Assembly: GCF_047974105.1 (NCBI RefSeq)
Contig: NZ_JBHYRS010000011.1
Coordinates: 1 to 64,000 of the forward strand
Length of the DNA stretch: 64,000 nucleotides
Direction of reading: 5' to 3'
Source: Mitsuokella sp047974105
Lineage (GTDB): Bacteria; Bacillota; Negativicutes; Selenomonadales; Selenomonadaceae
This document shows positions 32,651 to 40,439 of this stretch, in pieces (within the stretch, counting starts at the first letter, position 1; each line of letters begins with the position of its first letter). The notes under the pieces were generated by a model. That model had not been told where the DNA came from and made no database searches. It saw nothing but the letters and a program-made list of their open reading frames with translations. The position numbers and the translations under genes are program-made.

Positions 32651-33790
32651 ATGAACGATTACACCCTTGAGGTACACGGCTGTCACCAATACGATGCAAC
32701 CGGTGCCATCAGTGAGCCGATTTACCTCTCTGCCACGTACCGTCATCCAGGCTATAAGCAGAGCACAGGCTTCGACTACGGCCGCGTAGCCAATCCGACG
32801 CGCAAAGAACTCGAAGACGTTCTCGCCAAACTCGAACGCGGCAAGCGCGCCTGGGCACTTTCCTCCGGCATGGCTGCCATCAACATGGCCCTGCACCTCT
32901 TAACCCCCGGCGACCACATCCTGCTTTCTGAGGACCTTTACGGCGGCACGGTGCGCCTTGTCAACGACATTTACAAGAAATACGGTGTAAAGCATGATTA
33001 TGTCAATACGGCAGACCTTGAAAAAACGGCTGCCAGCATCCGTCCGGAAACCAGAATGATTTTCATCGAGACCCCGTCAAATCCCATGATGCGCGTCAGC
33101 GATATCCGCGCCCTCGCCAGGCTCGCCCATGAAAACGGCGCCCTGCTCGTCGTCGACAATACCTTCCTTTCGCCGCATTTCCAGAAACCGCTGACGCTCG
33201 GCGCCGATATCGTCGTGCACAGCGCCACAAAGTATCTCTGCGGCCACAACGACATCATCGCGGGCGTCATCGCCATCGCTGATGACGAGTCCGACTACGG
33301 TAAAAATCTTGACCTTTATATCAAATCCGAAGGGCCGAACCTCACGCCGATTGATTCGTGGCTGCTGCTGCGCAGCATCAAGACCCTCGGCCTGCGCGTC
33401 GAGCGTCAGCAGCAGAACGCAGCTGCCATTGCCAAATGGCTCAAAACACAGCCGAATGTCACCGATGTCTACTACGTCGGCCTGCCCGAGCATCCAGGCC
33501 ACGAACTCCACAAAAGTCAGGCCACGGGCTTTGGCAGCATGATTTCCTTCAAAGTCAAGACGCCGGCACTTGCCACCGCCCTCCTCGGCCGCCTGAAACT
33601 CATCGCTTTTGCCGAAAGTCTCGGTGGGGTTGAAAGCCTCCTGACCTTCCCGCTCGCCCAGACTCATGCCGAAATGCCAAAAGAGCTTTTGGCACGCACA
33701 GGCCTTGACGACCGCCTGCTGCGCTTCTCTGTCGGCATCGAAGATGTAAATGACTTAATTGCCGACCTCGATCAGGCCCTCAATGCCTGA
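32651..33790 (+). CDS. Cystathionine gamma-synthase/lyase-type PLP enzyme (MetI-like)
   Basis: Cys/Met-metabolism PLP enzyme of 379 residues. The PLP lysine is in VHSATKYLCGHND, with the phosphate loop SSGMAAINMALHLLTPGDHIL, IETPSNPMMRVSDI and the C-terminal GGVESLLTFPLAQTHAEMPKE, typical of the MetI/MetB group. It is probably cystathionine gamma-synthase, combining an activated homoserine with cysteine; gamma-lyase activity cannot be excluded from sequence. ATG 32651 has GAGGAGG upstream. It is followed 34 bases later by a beta-lyase gene, the next step of methionine synthesis. Confidence 0.9.
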   Translation: MNDYTLEVHGCHQYDATGAISEPIYLSATYRHPGYKQSTGFDYGRVANPTRKELEDVLAKLERGKRAWALSSGMAAINMALHLLTPGDHILLSEDLYGGTVRLVNDIYKKYGVKHDYVNTADLEKTAASIRPETRMIFIETPSNPMMRVSDIRALARLAHENGALLVVDNTFLSPHFQKPLTLGADIVVHSATKYLCGHNDIIAGVIAIADDESDYGKNLDLYIKSEGPNLTPIDSWLLLRSIKTLGLRVERQQQNAAAIAKWLKTQPNVTDVYYVGLPEHPGHELHKSQATGFGSMISFKVKTPALATALLGRLKLIAFAESLGGVESLLTFPLAQTHAEMPKELLARTGLDDRLLRFSVGIEDVNDLIADLDQALNA

Positions 33791-33824
33791 TGCTGCTGAA
33801 TCTATAAGAAAGTGAGGGATTTTT

Positions 33825-35000
33825 ATGTCCGTCAATTTTGATGAAATCATCGACCGCCGCGGCACCTCGTGCCTCAAATATGACTTTGCCGTCGAACGCG
33901 GCTACCCGCAGGGCATCCTGCCCTTCTGGGTTGCCGATATGGACTTCCGCACGCCGCAGCCCGTCATCGACGAACTCACGCGCCGCGTCCAGCACGGCAT
34001 TTTCGGCTACACGGACCCGAAGGAAAGCTACAAAGAAGTCATCGTCAACTGGATGACGGAACATCACAGCTGGACGCCGTCCACAAAGGCCCTGACCATC
34101 ACGCCGGGCGTCGTCTTCGCCCTCGCGGTGGCCATCCGCTGCTTTACAAAACCGGGCGAAGCCGTGCTGCTGCAGCAGCCTGTTTACTACCCATTCACGG
34201 AAATGATCCGCCAGAACGGCCGCGAGCTCGTCAACAGTCCGCTCATCCTCCAAAATGGCCATTACGAAATTGACTTTGCCGACTTTGAGAAAAAAATTGT
34301 CGAGCACGGTGTCAAGCTCTTCCTGCTCTGCAGTCCGCACAATCCGGCTGGCCGCGTCTGGACGCGCGAAGAACTCCTGCGCATCGCTTCCATCTGCCTC
34401 AAACACAATGTCCTGATTGTCGCCGACGAAATCCATCACGAATTCGTGCGTCCGGGCTTCCAGCATACAGTGCTCGCGTCCCTCGCGCCGGAAATCGCCG
34501 ACCGCACGATCACCTGCACGTCTCCATCGAAAACCTTCAACCTCGCCGGCCTGCAGATTTCCAATATCTTCATTGAAAATGCCGAGCTGCGCAAGAAATT
34601 CCGTGCTGAAATCTCGGCAGCCGGCTACAGCCAGCCCAACGCCCTTGGTCTCTTTGCTGCACAGGCCGCCTATGAGCACGGTGCAGAATGGCTAAAAGAA
34701 CTCCTCGCCTATATCGAGGGCAATTACCAGAAAACGAAGGCATTTCTTGCCGAAAAGATGCCCAAAGTCAAACTCATCGAACCAGAAGGCACGTATCTTC
34801 TCTGGCTTGACTTTTCCGCCTACGGCCTGACAGATGAGGAACTCGACGATGTCATCGTCAACGATGCCAACCTCCGGCTCGACTCCGGCCATATCTTCGG
34901 CAAAGCAGGACGTGGCTTCCAGCGTCTCAACATCGCCTGCCCGTGGAGCACGCTCGAAAACGGCCTGCAGCACCTCGCCAAGGCCTTTGCCGATAAATAA
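33825..35000 (+). CDS. Cystathionine beta-lyase PatB/MalY type
   Basis: Fold-type I aminotransferase-like C-S lyase of 391 residues. It shows FWVADMDFRTPQPVIDEL, TPGVVFALAVAIRCFT, SPHNPAGRVWTREEL, VADEIHHEFV and the PLP-lysine motif SPSKTFNLAGLQ, all typical of MalY/PatB. It converts cystathionine to homocysteine, pyruvate and ammonia, completing transsulfuration begun by the neighbouring MetI-like enzyme in the same transcript. ATG 33825 has GTGAGGG upstream. Confidence 0.93.
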   Translation: MSVNFDEIIDRRGTSCLKYDFAVERGYPQGILPFWVADMDFRTPQPVIDELTRRVQHGIFGYTDPKESYKEVIVNWMTEHHSWTPSTKALTITPGVVFALAVAIRCFTKPGEAVLLQQPVYYPFTEMIRQNGRELVNSPLILQNGHYEIDFADFEKKIVEHGVKLFLLCSPHNPAGRVWTREELLRIASICLKHNVLIVADEIHHEFVRPGFQHTVLASLAPEIADRTITCTSPSKTFNLAGLQISNIFIENAELRKKFRAEISAAGYSQPNALGLFAAQAAYEHGAEWLKELLAYIEGNYQKTKAFLAEKMPKVKLIEPEGTYLLWLDFSAYGLTDEELDDVIVNDANLRLDSGHIFGKAGRGFQRLNIACPWSTLENGLQHLAKAFADK

Positions 35001-35040
35001 TCAATGTATTTCAGATGTATTAAGGAAGGAAATGACGTTT

Positions 35041-35544
35041 ATGCTCTGTATCGGCCTGCAGCCCAATATCGACAAAAACTGCACGGTTCTGATTCTCGGT
35101 TCGATGCCAGGCATCAAATCGCTTGAAGAACAGCAGTACTACGCCTATCCGCAGAACCGCTTTTGGCCGATGATGGCCCATCTCCTTCAGGAAGAGCTCC
35201 CTTCTGTTTACGAAGAAAAACTCGCCATGCTGCTGCGCCATCACATTGCCCTCTGGGACTCTATCGGCAGCTGCGAGCGCGAAGGCAGCCTTGATTCGGC
35301 CATCCATGACGAAAAGGGCAATGACTTTTCCGCCCTGCTTCGGGAGTATCCCAAAATCAGGACCATCTGCTTCAATGGCGGCAAATCCGCCCAGACGTTC
35401 AAGCGCTATAATAAAGAGCTCTTAAAACGCGAGGACCTCACCTTTCACGCCATGCCGTCGACGAGTCCCGCCAACGCGCGCTGGCGCCTCCCCATGCTTG
35501 AAGAAACATGGGGAAAGGTTTTGACAGAAGCACTTGTCCTCTGA
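35041..35544 (+). CDS. Uracil/hypoxanthine-DNA glycosylase family protein
   Basis: A 167-residue protein of the UDG superfamily with the opening motif LILGSMPGIKSLEEQQYYAYPQNRFWPMM. ALWDSIGSCEREGSLDSAI follows, and the C-terminal active-site loop is MPSTSPANARW. The pattern fits the group annotated as DNA-deoxyinosine glycosylase (family 6-like), base-excision repair enzymes for deaminated purines. Substrate choice is inferred only from the family. I used ATG 35041 (AAGGA 10 bases upstream); ATG 35032 is in frame. It lies 40 bases after patB and may be co-transcribed. Confidence 0.85.
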   Translation: MLCIGLQPNIDKNCTVLILGSMPGIKSLEEQQYYAYPQNRFWPMMAHLLQEELPSVYEEKLAMLLRHHIALWDSIGSCEREGSLDSAIHDEKGNDFSALLREYPKIRTICFNGGKSAQTFKRYNKELLKREDLTFHAMPSTSPANARWRLPMLEETWGKVLTEALVL

Positions 35545-35550
35545 TATACT
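35521..35550 (+). promoter_or_regulatory. Promoter of the 27-residue peptide gene
   Basis: Consensus TTGACA (35521-35526), 18 bases, TATACT (35545-35550). The -35 box lies inside the last codons of the glycosylase gene. Confidence 0.75.
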
Positions 35551-35606
35551 GAAATCAGAAAAACAAATTCGTATTCACCCCGTGCCATAATCGACAGGAG
35601 GTACTT

Positions 35607-35690
35607 ATGCCATCTTCTATCTGGCTGATCTTAGCCATCATCGTCACTGCGTTTTTCTTCTACCTTGAGACGCGCGACGTCGAAGATTGA
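35607..35690 (+). CDS. 27-residue single-pass membrane peptide
   Basis: A very short gene with a perfect AGGAGG five bases before its ATG. The product MPSSIWLILAIIVTAFFFYL is one hydrophobic helix with a short acidic/basic tail (ETRDVED). No family is recognised. A consensus promoter lies about 57 bases upstream and a strong terminator begins 11 bases after the stop, so it forms a complete isolated transcription unit, strong evidence for a real gene. By size and topology it could be a regulator of a membrane complex or a single-helix toxin. No antitoxin-like partner or antisense promoter is obvious. Confidence 0.75.
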   Translation: MPSSIWLILAIIVTAFFFYLETRDVED

Positions 35691-35700
35691 CATGACGTGA

Positions 35701-35742
35701 AAAGCCGCTGTGCTCAAAATGAGCCAGCGGCTTTCTTTTTAT
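35701..35742 (+). terminator. Terminator after the peptide gene
   Basis: 10-bp stem aaagccgctg/cagcggcttt with an inner GCTC/GAGC stem, followed by a T-rich tail. The 120 bases from here to the next gene show nothing further. Confidence 0.92.
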
Positions 35743-35860
35743 ATGAATTTAATTGCTTTCTGCCCTCAAATTTAAGACATTTGGGATAAAATACCTTTTG
35801 ATAAGTATTCTCATATTTTTGATGATGCGAGGCACTAACTAGAAAGAGATGATTTTTTTC

Positions 35861-37546
35861 ATGAATACGCGTAAAACTTGGCAAACGATATCCTTAGCAC
35901 TACTGGCCGTCAGCAGCTATACACTTTTGATGCCATTTCCTGCCGCACAGGCAGCTGCTGTTTCTAAAGAAACAGCAGCGCCTCACGATATGACAAGAGG
36001 ATTGGGCAATTTTCTCGACCGCGGTATGATAGAAAATGGAGTCGAAGCGTACGAAGCGAAGGATTATGAACGAGCGCTCTCCTTTTTCCGCGAAGCTGCC
36101 AGCAAAAATCATATGAAAGCCTACCGCTATCTTGGCCTCTGCTATGAACACGGCTATGGTGTAAAAAAAGACATCAAACAGGCCTTTGCCTATTATCAAA
36201 AAGCAGCCGAACTCGGCGATGTGACGGGCACGGCCCTGCTCGGCCATATGTATGAAGATGGCCTTGGCACAAAAGTCGACTATGACAAGGCCATGGAACT
36301 CTACCAAAAAGCATCTGTGCGCAGCGATCATGTTGGCGGCCTTGGCAAAGTCGGCATCGGCCATCTCTACGAATATGGGCACGGCGTCGAGCAGAATGCC
36401 GCCGAAGCCCGCGTCTGGTATGAAAAAGCTCTGGCAAGCGGCGACACAGATGCCCAAACGGACATCGACCGCCTCGATGCCGCCCTGGCCGCGCCGGAAA
36501 AAGCTCCCACCGAGCCGCGTATCCTTACGAAACGCCTTAATGCCGGCACGAGTGCCGATATCGTCAACGGCGTGACATCTATTGATACGTCAAAAATCTG
36601 GCAGCCCGTACAAGCTATTGATTTCTCTGCCAAACACGATGTCATGATACGAAACAGCGATGGCTCGCTCGTTCCCATGGATGAACCGTACTTCGAATCG
36701 GAGCAAATTGCCCCGAATACTTGGAAAATCCGCTCAGACGGCGATTACTGCTACCTGCTGGCCGGTGATGAGATCGGCGTGATGATTGACAGCGGCTACG
36801 GCGCCGGCAATCTGCGCACTTATGCAGAATCCCTTTGCGGCAAACCGGTCAAATACGTCATCAACACGCATTATCATTTTGACCACACCGCCAATGATGC
36901 CTACTTCGATGCCGCTTTTATGACACCAGTCAGCGTAAATTACGCTACGATTCCCTACAACAGTTTTGCCGGCCTTTCCTTCCCGCGCGATTATCCGGTC
37001 GTCACCGTGCAGGATGGCTATAAGCTGAACCTTGGCAATCGCGAGCTCACCATCATCGAATTCCCTCATGCTAACCATACCCTCGGCGGACTGGCTGTCC
37101 TCGACCCGACAAGACGCATTCTCTTCACGGGCGATGAATTTCTGCTTCCAAACCGTGCCGACCTCATCATCTCACGTGAGGACTTCGCCGATAACATGAA
37201 GCGCGTTGAAAAAGTCCACAGTGATTTCGATGTCATGTACTCCGGCACCGGCCTCAAAGACGGCAGTATCTTCGACACCTACTATCAGGCCGCACTTTAT
37301 GGCATTTCTAAGGATTTCCAGCCGGACAGCACGGTCGCACCGACTATGAAGCAGCAAAAGCCTGCTGCTTCCGATACGGATACTGGCAGCAGTGCGACCA
37401 TTTATGAGCGCGGCCGCGTACGTCCCGGCGACGCCACGGAAAATGCCCCCGAAAAAATCCCGCAGGGCACGCGTCAGACCTTTACCTATAACGGCTTCCC
37501 TGTCAGCTATGTCGAGCAGGATAAACAGAACAGCACCAACCAATAA
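35861..37546 (+). CDS. Exported Sel1-repeat / metallo-beta-lactamase-fold fusion protein
   Basis: A 561-residue protein with a signal peptide ending near AAQAAA (residue 33), so it acts outside the cytoplasm. Residues about 60-210 hold Sel1-type repeats (KAYRYLGLCYEHGYGVKKDIKQAFAYYQKAAELGD and two more). Residues about 280-500 are a metallo-beta-lactamase domain with the zinc motif HYHFDH at 337-342, then FPHANHTLGG and ILFTGDEFLLPNRAD. A low-complexity tail follows. The enzymatic substrate is unknown; the lactamase-fold family also includes many other hydrolases. Start taken at ATG 35861 behind AAAGAG; ATG 35849 is in frame. Single gene. Confidence 0.88.
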   Translation: MNTRKTWQTISLALLAVSSYTLLMPFPAAQAAAVSKETAAPHDMTRGLGNFLDRGMIENGVEAYEAKDYERALSFFREAASKNHMKAYRYLGLCYEHGYGVKKDIKQAFAYYQKAAELGDVTGTALLGHMYEDGLGTKVDYDKAMELYQKASVRSDHVGGLGKVGIGHLYEYGHGVEQNAAEARVWYEKALASGDTDAQTDIDRLDAALAAPEKAPTEPRILTKRLNAGTSADIVNGVTSIDTSKIWQPVQAIDFSAKHDVMIRNSDGSLVPMDEPYFESEQIAPNTWKIRSDGDYCYLLAGDEIGVMIDSGYGAGNLRTYAESLCGKPVKYVINTHYHFDHTANDAYFDAAFMTPVSVNYATIPYNSFAGLSFPRDYPVVTVQDGYKLNLGNRELTIIEFPHANHTLGGLAVLDPTRRILFTGDEFLLPNRADLIISREDFADNMKRVEKVHSDFDVMYSGTGLKDGSIFDTYYQAALYGISKDFQPDSTVAPTMKQQKPAASDTDTGSSATIYERGRVRPGDATENAPEKIPQGTRQTFTYNGFPVSYVEQDKQNSTNQ

Positions 37547-37561
37547 CCTATCCTATAACAT

Positions 37562-37596
37562 AAACGGCAGTGCCTCTTATTGAAGCACTGCCGTTT
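37562..37596. terminator. Convergent hairpin between the Sel1 fusion and feoB
   Basis: 12-bp perfect stem aaacggcagtgc/gcactgccgttt with an 11-base loop. T-tails are poor on both strands, but position between converging genes suggests termination. Confidence 0.7.
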
Positions 37597-37632
37597 GTCA
37601 ATTGCACGGTAAGGTCGAAAAGCTGTATAACA

Positions 37633-39978
37633 TCACAGAAGCATGCCAATGGTATGGACGATAAACGCCACAATCCAGGCGATGATGCACTGGAAAATGA
37701 CGACCCAGACAGCCCATTTCGTGCCGAGTTCGCGCCGTACGGAAGCGATGGCCGCGACACAGGGCGTGTAGAGCAGGCAGAACGCTAAAAGCGATGCTGC
37801 CGCAAGCGGCGTCAGGACGGTCGAAAGAGCGCTTGTGCCAAACAATACGCCCAAAGTCGAGACTACACTCTCTTTTGCCATAAAGCCCGATATAAGCGCG
37901 GTCGAGATGCGCCAGTCGCCAAAGCCCAGCGGGGCAAAAATCGGCGCGATGACGCCGGCAATGGACGCGAGCATGCTTGTCGAGGAATCCGTCACCATGT
38001 TCAGGCGGAAGTCAAACGTCTGCAGGAACCAGATGACGATGGTCGCCACAAAGATGACCGAAAAGGCACGTTCCAGAAAATCCTTTGACTTTTCCCAGAG
38101 CAGCTGCATGACATTGCGGCGCCCCGGCATGCGGTAATTCGGCAGCTCCATGACAAATGGCACGGCCTCGCCCTTGAAAATCGTGTTCTTGCCGAGATAA
38201 GCCACGATAATGCCGACTGCCATAGCGCCAAAGTACAGGATAATCATCGGCAGGGCACCGTAATTGCCGAAAAAAGCTGCAATGAAAAGGCCGTAAATCG
38301 GCAGTTTGGCCGAACAGCTCATGAACGGCGTCAAAAGAATCGTCATGCGGCGGTCGCGCTCCGATGGCAGCGTGCGCGTCGCCATGATGGCCGGCACGCT
38401 GCAGCCAAAACCGATGAGCAGCGGCACGATGCTGCGGCCCGAAAGGCCTATTTTACGCAGCCATTTGTCCATAACAAAAGCAATGCGCGCCATATAGCCC
38501 GTGTCCTCGAGCAGGGACAGGAAGAAGAACAAAGTCACGATGATAGGCAGGAACGACAGGACGGTGCCGACGCCCTGAAAAATGCCGTCAATCACCAGAG
38601 AATGCATGGCTTCGTTAACATCGGCTGCCGCAAGGGCTGCATCCGTTTCATCCTGCAGCCAGCCAATCCCGGCCGCCATCAAATCCTGCAGTCCCGAGCC
38701 AATGACATTGAACGTCAGGTAAAAGACGAGGCTCATGATGGCAACAAAAGCCGGGATGGCCGTGTATTTGCCCGTCAGGACCTTATCGATGCGGCGGCTG
38801 CGCTCGTGCTGGCGGCTCTCATGTGCCTTGTGCACCGTGCGGCTGACGAGTTTGCCGATAAACGAGAAACGCATGTCCGCGATGGCCGCTGCACGGTCGA
38901 GCCCGCGCTCTTTCTCCATCTGGCAGATGATGTGCTCAATCATATCCATCTCATTTTGGTCGAGCATCAAAGCTTCGATGAGGCGGTGGTCACCCTCGAC
39001 TACCTTCGTCGCGGCAAAGCGCAGCGGGATGCGGGCAGCCTTGGCATGGTCCTCGATGAGATGCATGATGCCGTGTAGGCAGCGGTGAACGGCGCCGCGG
39101 TGGCTTTCGGCATCACAGAAATCCATGCGGCCCGGCTTTTCCTGATAATGCGCGACGTGCAGGGCATGCTGCACGAGTTCTTCAATGCCTTCGCCCTTCG
39201 CGGCAGAAATCGGCACAACAGGGATGCCAAGCATGGATTCCATCGCGTTGATGTCAACGGAGCCGCCATTGCCCGTGAGTTCGTCCATCATATTGAGCGC
39301 AAGCACCATCGGGCGGTCGAGTTCAATGAGCTGTAAAGTCAAATAGAGATTGCGTTCAATATTCGTCGCATCGACGATGTTGATGATGCCGGTAGGCTGT
39401 TCGCGCAAAATAAATTCGCGCGAGACAATCTCTTCATCCGTATACGGAGACATCGAGTAGATGCCCGGCAGGTCCGTAATGCGCGTGTTCTCGTGGCCTC
39501 GGATGCTGCCGCTCTTCTGGTCGACCGTGACACCTGGGAAATTGCCGACATGCTGATTTGAACCCGTAAGCTGGTTAAAAAGTGTTGTCTTGCCACAGTT
39601 CTGATTGCCGGCAAGCGCAAACGTCAAAAGTTGATTTTCCGGCAGGGGGTGCTCTCCTTTGCGTACATGGTAGCGTCCGCCCTCGCCGAGTCCCGGATGG
39701 TCCGTTGGTTCCTGCGGAATCTTGACTTCAGGATGCTGGTCGGACTCCCAGGCTGGCATTTTATCAATGCCGATTTTTTTGGCGTCGTCGACGCGCAGCG
39801 TCAGTTCGTATTCCTGAATGCGAAATTCAATCGGGTCGCCCATGGGCGCAAACTTCACGAGCGTGATCTCTGCTCCCGGAATCACGCCCATATCAAGAAA
39901 ATGCTGGCGCAGAGCCCCCGTGCCGCCCACCTTGCGGATGACAGCACGTTCCCCTGCCTTTAATTCATTTAATTGCAT
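37633..39978 (-). CDS. feoB: FeoA-FeoB fusion, ferrous iron transporter
   Basis: Inner-membrane Fe2+ transporter of 781 residues. Residues 1-75 are a complete FeoA (SH3-like) domain (LKAGERAVIRKVGGTGALRQHFLDMGVIPGAEI), followed by a linker and the FeoB G domain. G1 is GNQNCGKTT at 124-132, G2 VGNFPGVTV, G3 DLPGIYSMSPYTDEE and G4 NMMDE. The polytopic membrane part contains the two Gate motifs (LSFLPIIVTLFFFLSLLEDTGYMAR, GFGCSVPAIMATRTL). Fusion of FeoA and FeoB in one chain is known but less common than separate genes. ATG 39978 follows AGGAGAGG. I saw no convincing Fur box. Confidence 0.96.
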   Translation of the reverse strand: MQLNELKAGERAVIRKVGGTGALRQHFLDMGVIPGAEITLVKFAPMGDPIEFRIQEYELTLRVDDAKKIGIDKMPAWESDQHPEVKIPQEPTDHPGLGEGGRYHVRKGEHPLPENQLLTFALAGNQNCGKTTLFNQLTGSNQHVGNFPGVTVDQKSGSIRGHENTRITDLPGIYSMSPYTDEEIVSREFILREQPTGIINIVDATNIERNLYLTLQLIELDRPMVLALNMMDELTGNGGSVDINAMESMLGIPVVPISAAKGEGIEELVQHALHVAHYQEKPGRMDFCDAESHRGAVHRCLHGIMHLIEDHAKAARIPLRFAATKVVEGDHRLIEALMLDQNEMDMIEHIICQMEKERGLDRAAAIADMRFSFIGKLVSRTVHKAHESRQHERSRRIDKVLTGKYTAIPAFVAIMSLVFYLTFNVIGSGLQDLMAAGIGWLQDETDAALAAADVNEAMHSLVIDGIFQGVGTVLSFLPIIVTLFFFLSLLEDTGYMARIAFVMDKWLRKIGLSGRSIVPLLIGFGCSVPAIMATRTLPSERDRRMTILLTPFMSCSAKLPIYGLFIAAFFGNYGALPMIILYFGAMAVGIIVAYLGKNTIFKGEAVPFVMELPNYRMPGRRNVMQLLWEKSKDFLERAFSVIFVATIVIWFLQTFDFRLNMVTDSSTSMLASIAGVIAPIFAPLGFGDWRISTALISGFMAKESVVSTLGVLFGTSALSTVLTPLAAASLLAFCLLYTPCVAAIASVRRELGTKWAVWVVIFQCIIAWIVAFIVHTIGMLL

Positions 39979-40050
39979 AAACCTCTCCTATTCCTTTAAT
40001 ATCATACACACCTTCATTTTACTCATATGAGAGGCAAATGTAAAATACAG

Positions 40051-40090
40051 AAAAAGCCATGCCTTCATTTTTATGCCGGCATGGCTTTTT
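40051..40090 (-). terminator. Terminator after tatA
   Basis: 13-bp perfect stem (aaaaagccatgcc 40051-40063 with ggcatggcttttt 40078-40090) between tatA and feoB on the minus strand; the stem itself supplies the T-run. Confidence 0.9.
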
Positions 40091-40108
40091 ATTTCTGCTT
40101 TTATTCTT

Positions 40109-40312
40109 TTATTTTACAGTCGTTTCCGTCTTCTGCTCAGCCGCAGCCAGCTGTTTCGGCTCTGTCTTTTCATCTTCCGAGACAGCTGATTTGAATTCAC
40201 GCACGCTCTTGCCCAAAGATTTGCCCACGAGCGGCAGCTTGCCCGGCCCGAAGACGAGCAGGCCGATTCCGAGAATCAGCAAAAGTTTCGGCACAGTAAG
40301 ACCCATCAGCAT
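40109..40312 (-). CDS. tatA: Sec-independent translocase component TatA/E
   Basis: A 67-residue protein with one N-terminal membrane helix (PKLLLILGIGLLVFGPGKLP), the FGPGKLPLVGKSLGKSVREFKSA hinge and amphipathic helix typical of TatA/TatE, and a charged C-terminal tail. It would form the pore-like oligomer of the twin-arginine export system. ATG 40312 has AGGAG 8 bases upstream. tatC is not in the window, so the partner must be elsewhere. Confidence 0.92.
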   Translation of the reverse strand: MLMGLTVPKLLLILGIGLLVFGPGKLPLVGKSLGKSVREFKSAVSEDEKTEPKQLAAAEQKTETTVK

Positions 40313-40377
40313 ATGAAGCACTCCTATCTTGATGTAACGCAGGGAAAATTTCCATTCTTAATTTCTTGTTCCTTCCT

Positions 40378-40406
40378 ATTATATCACGGATGGAATTACA
40401 GGAAAA
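40378..40406 (-). promoter_or_regulatory. Candidate promoter of tatA
   Basis: On the minus strand TTTTCC (40406-40401), 17 bases, perfect TATAAT (40383-40378). The -35 box is weak. Confidence 0.5.
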
Positions 40407-40439
40407 ATATGGATTGCCTATTGGGTGTATAGTAAATAT

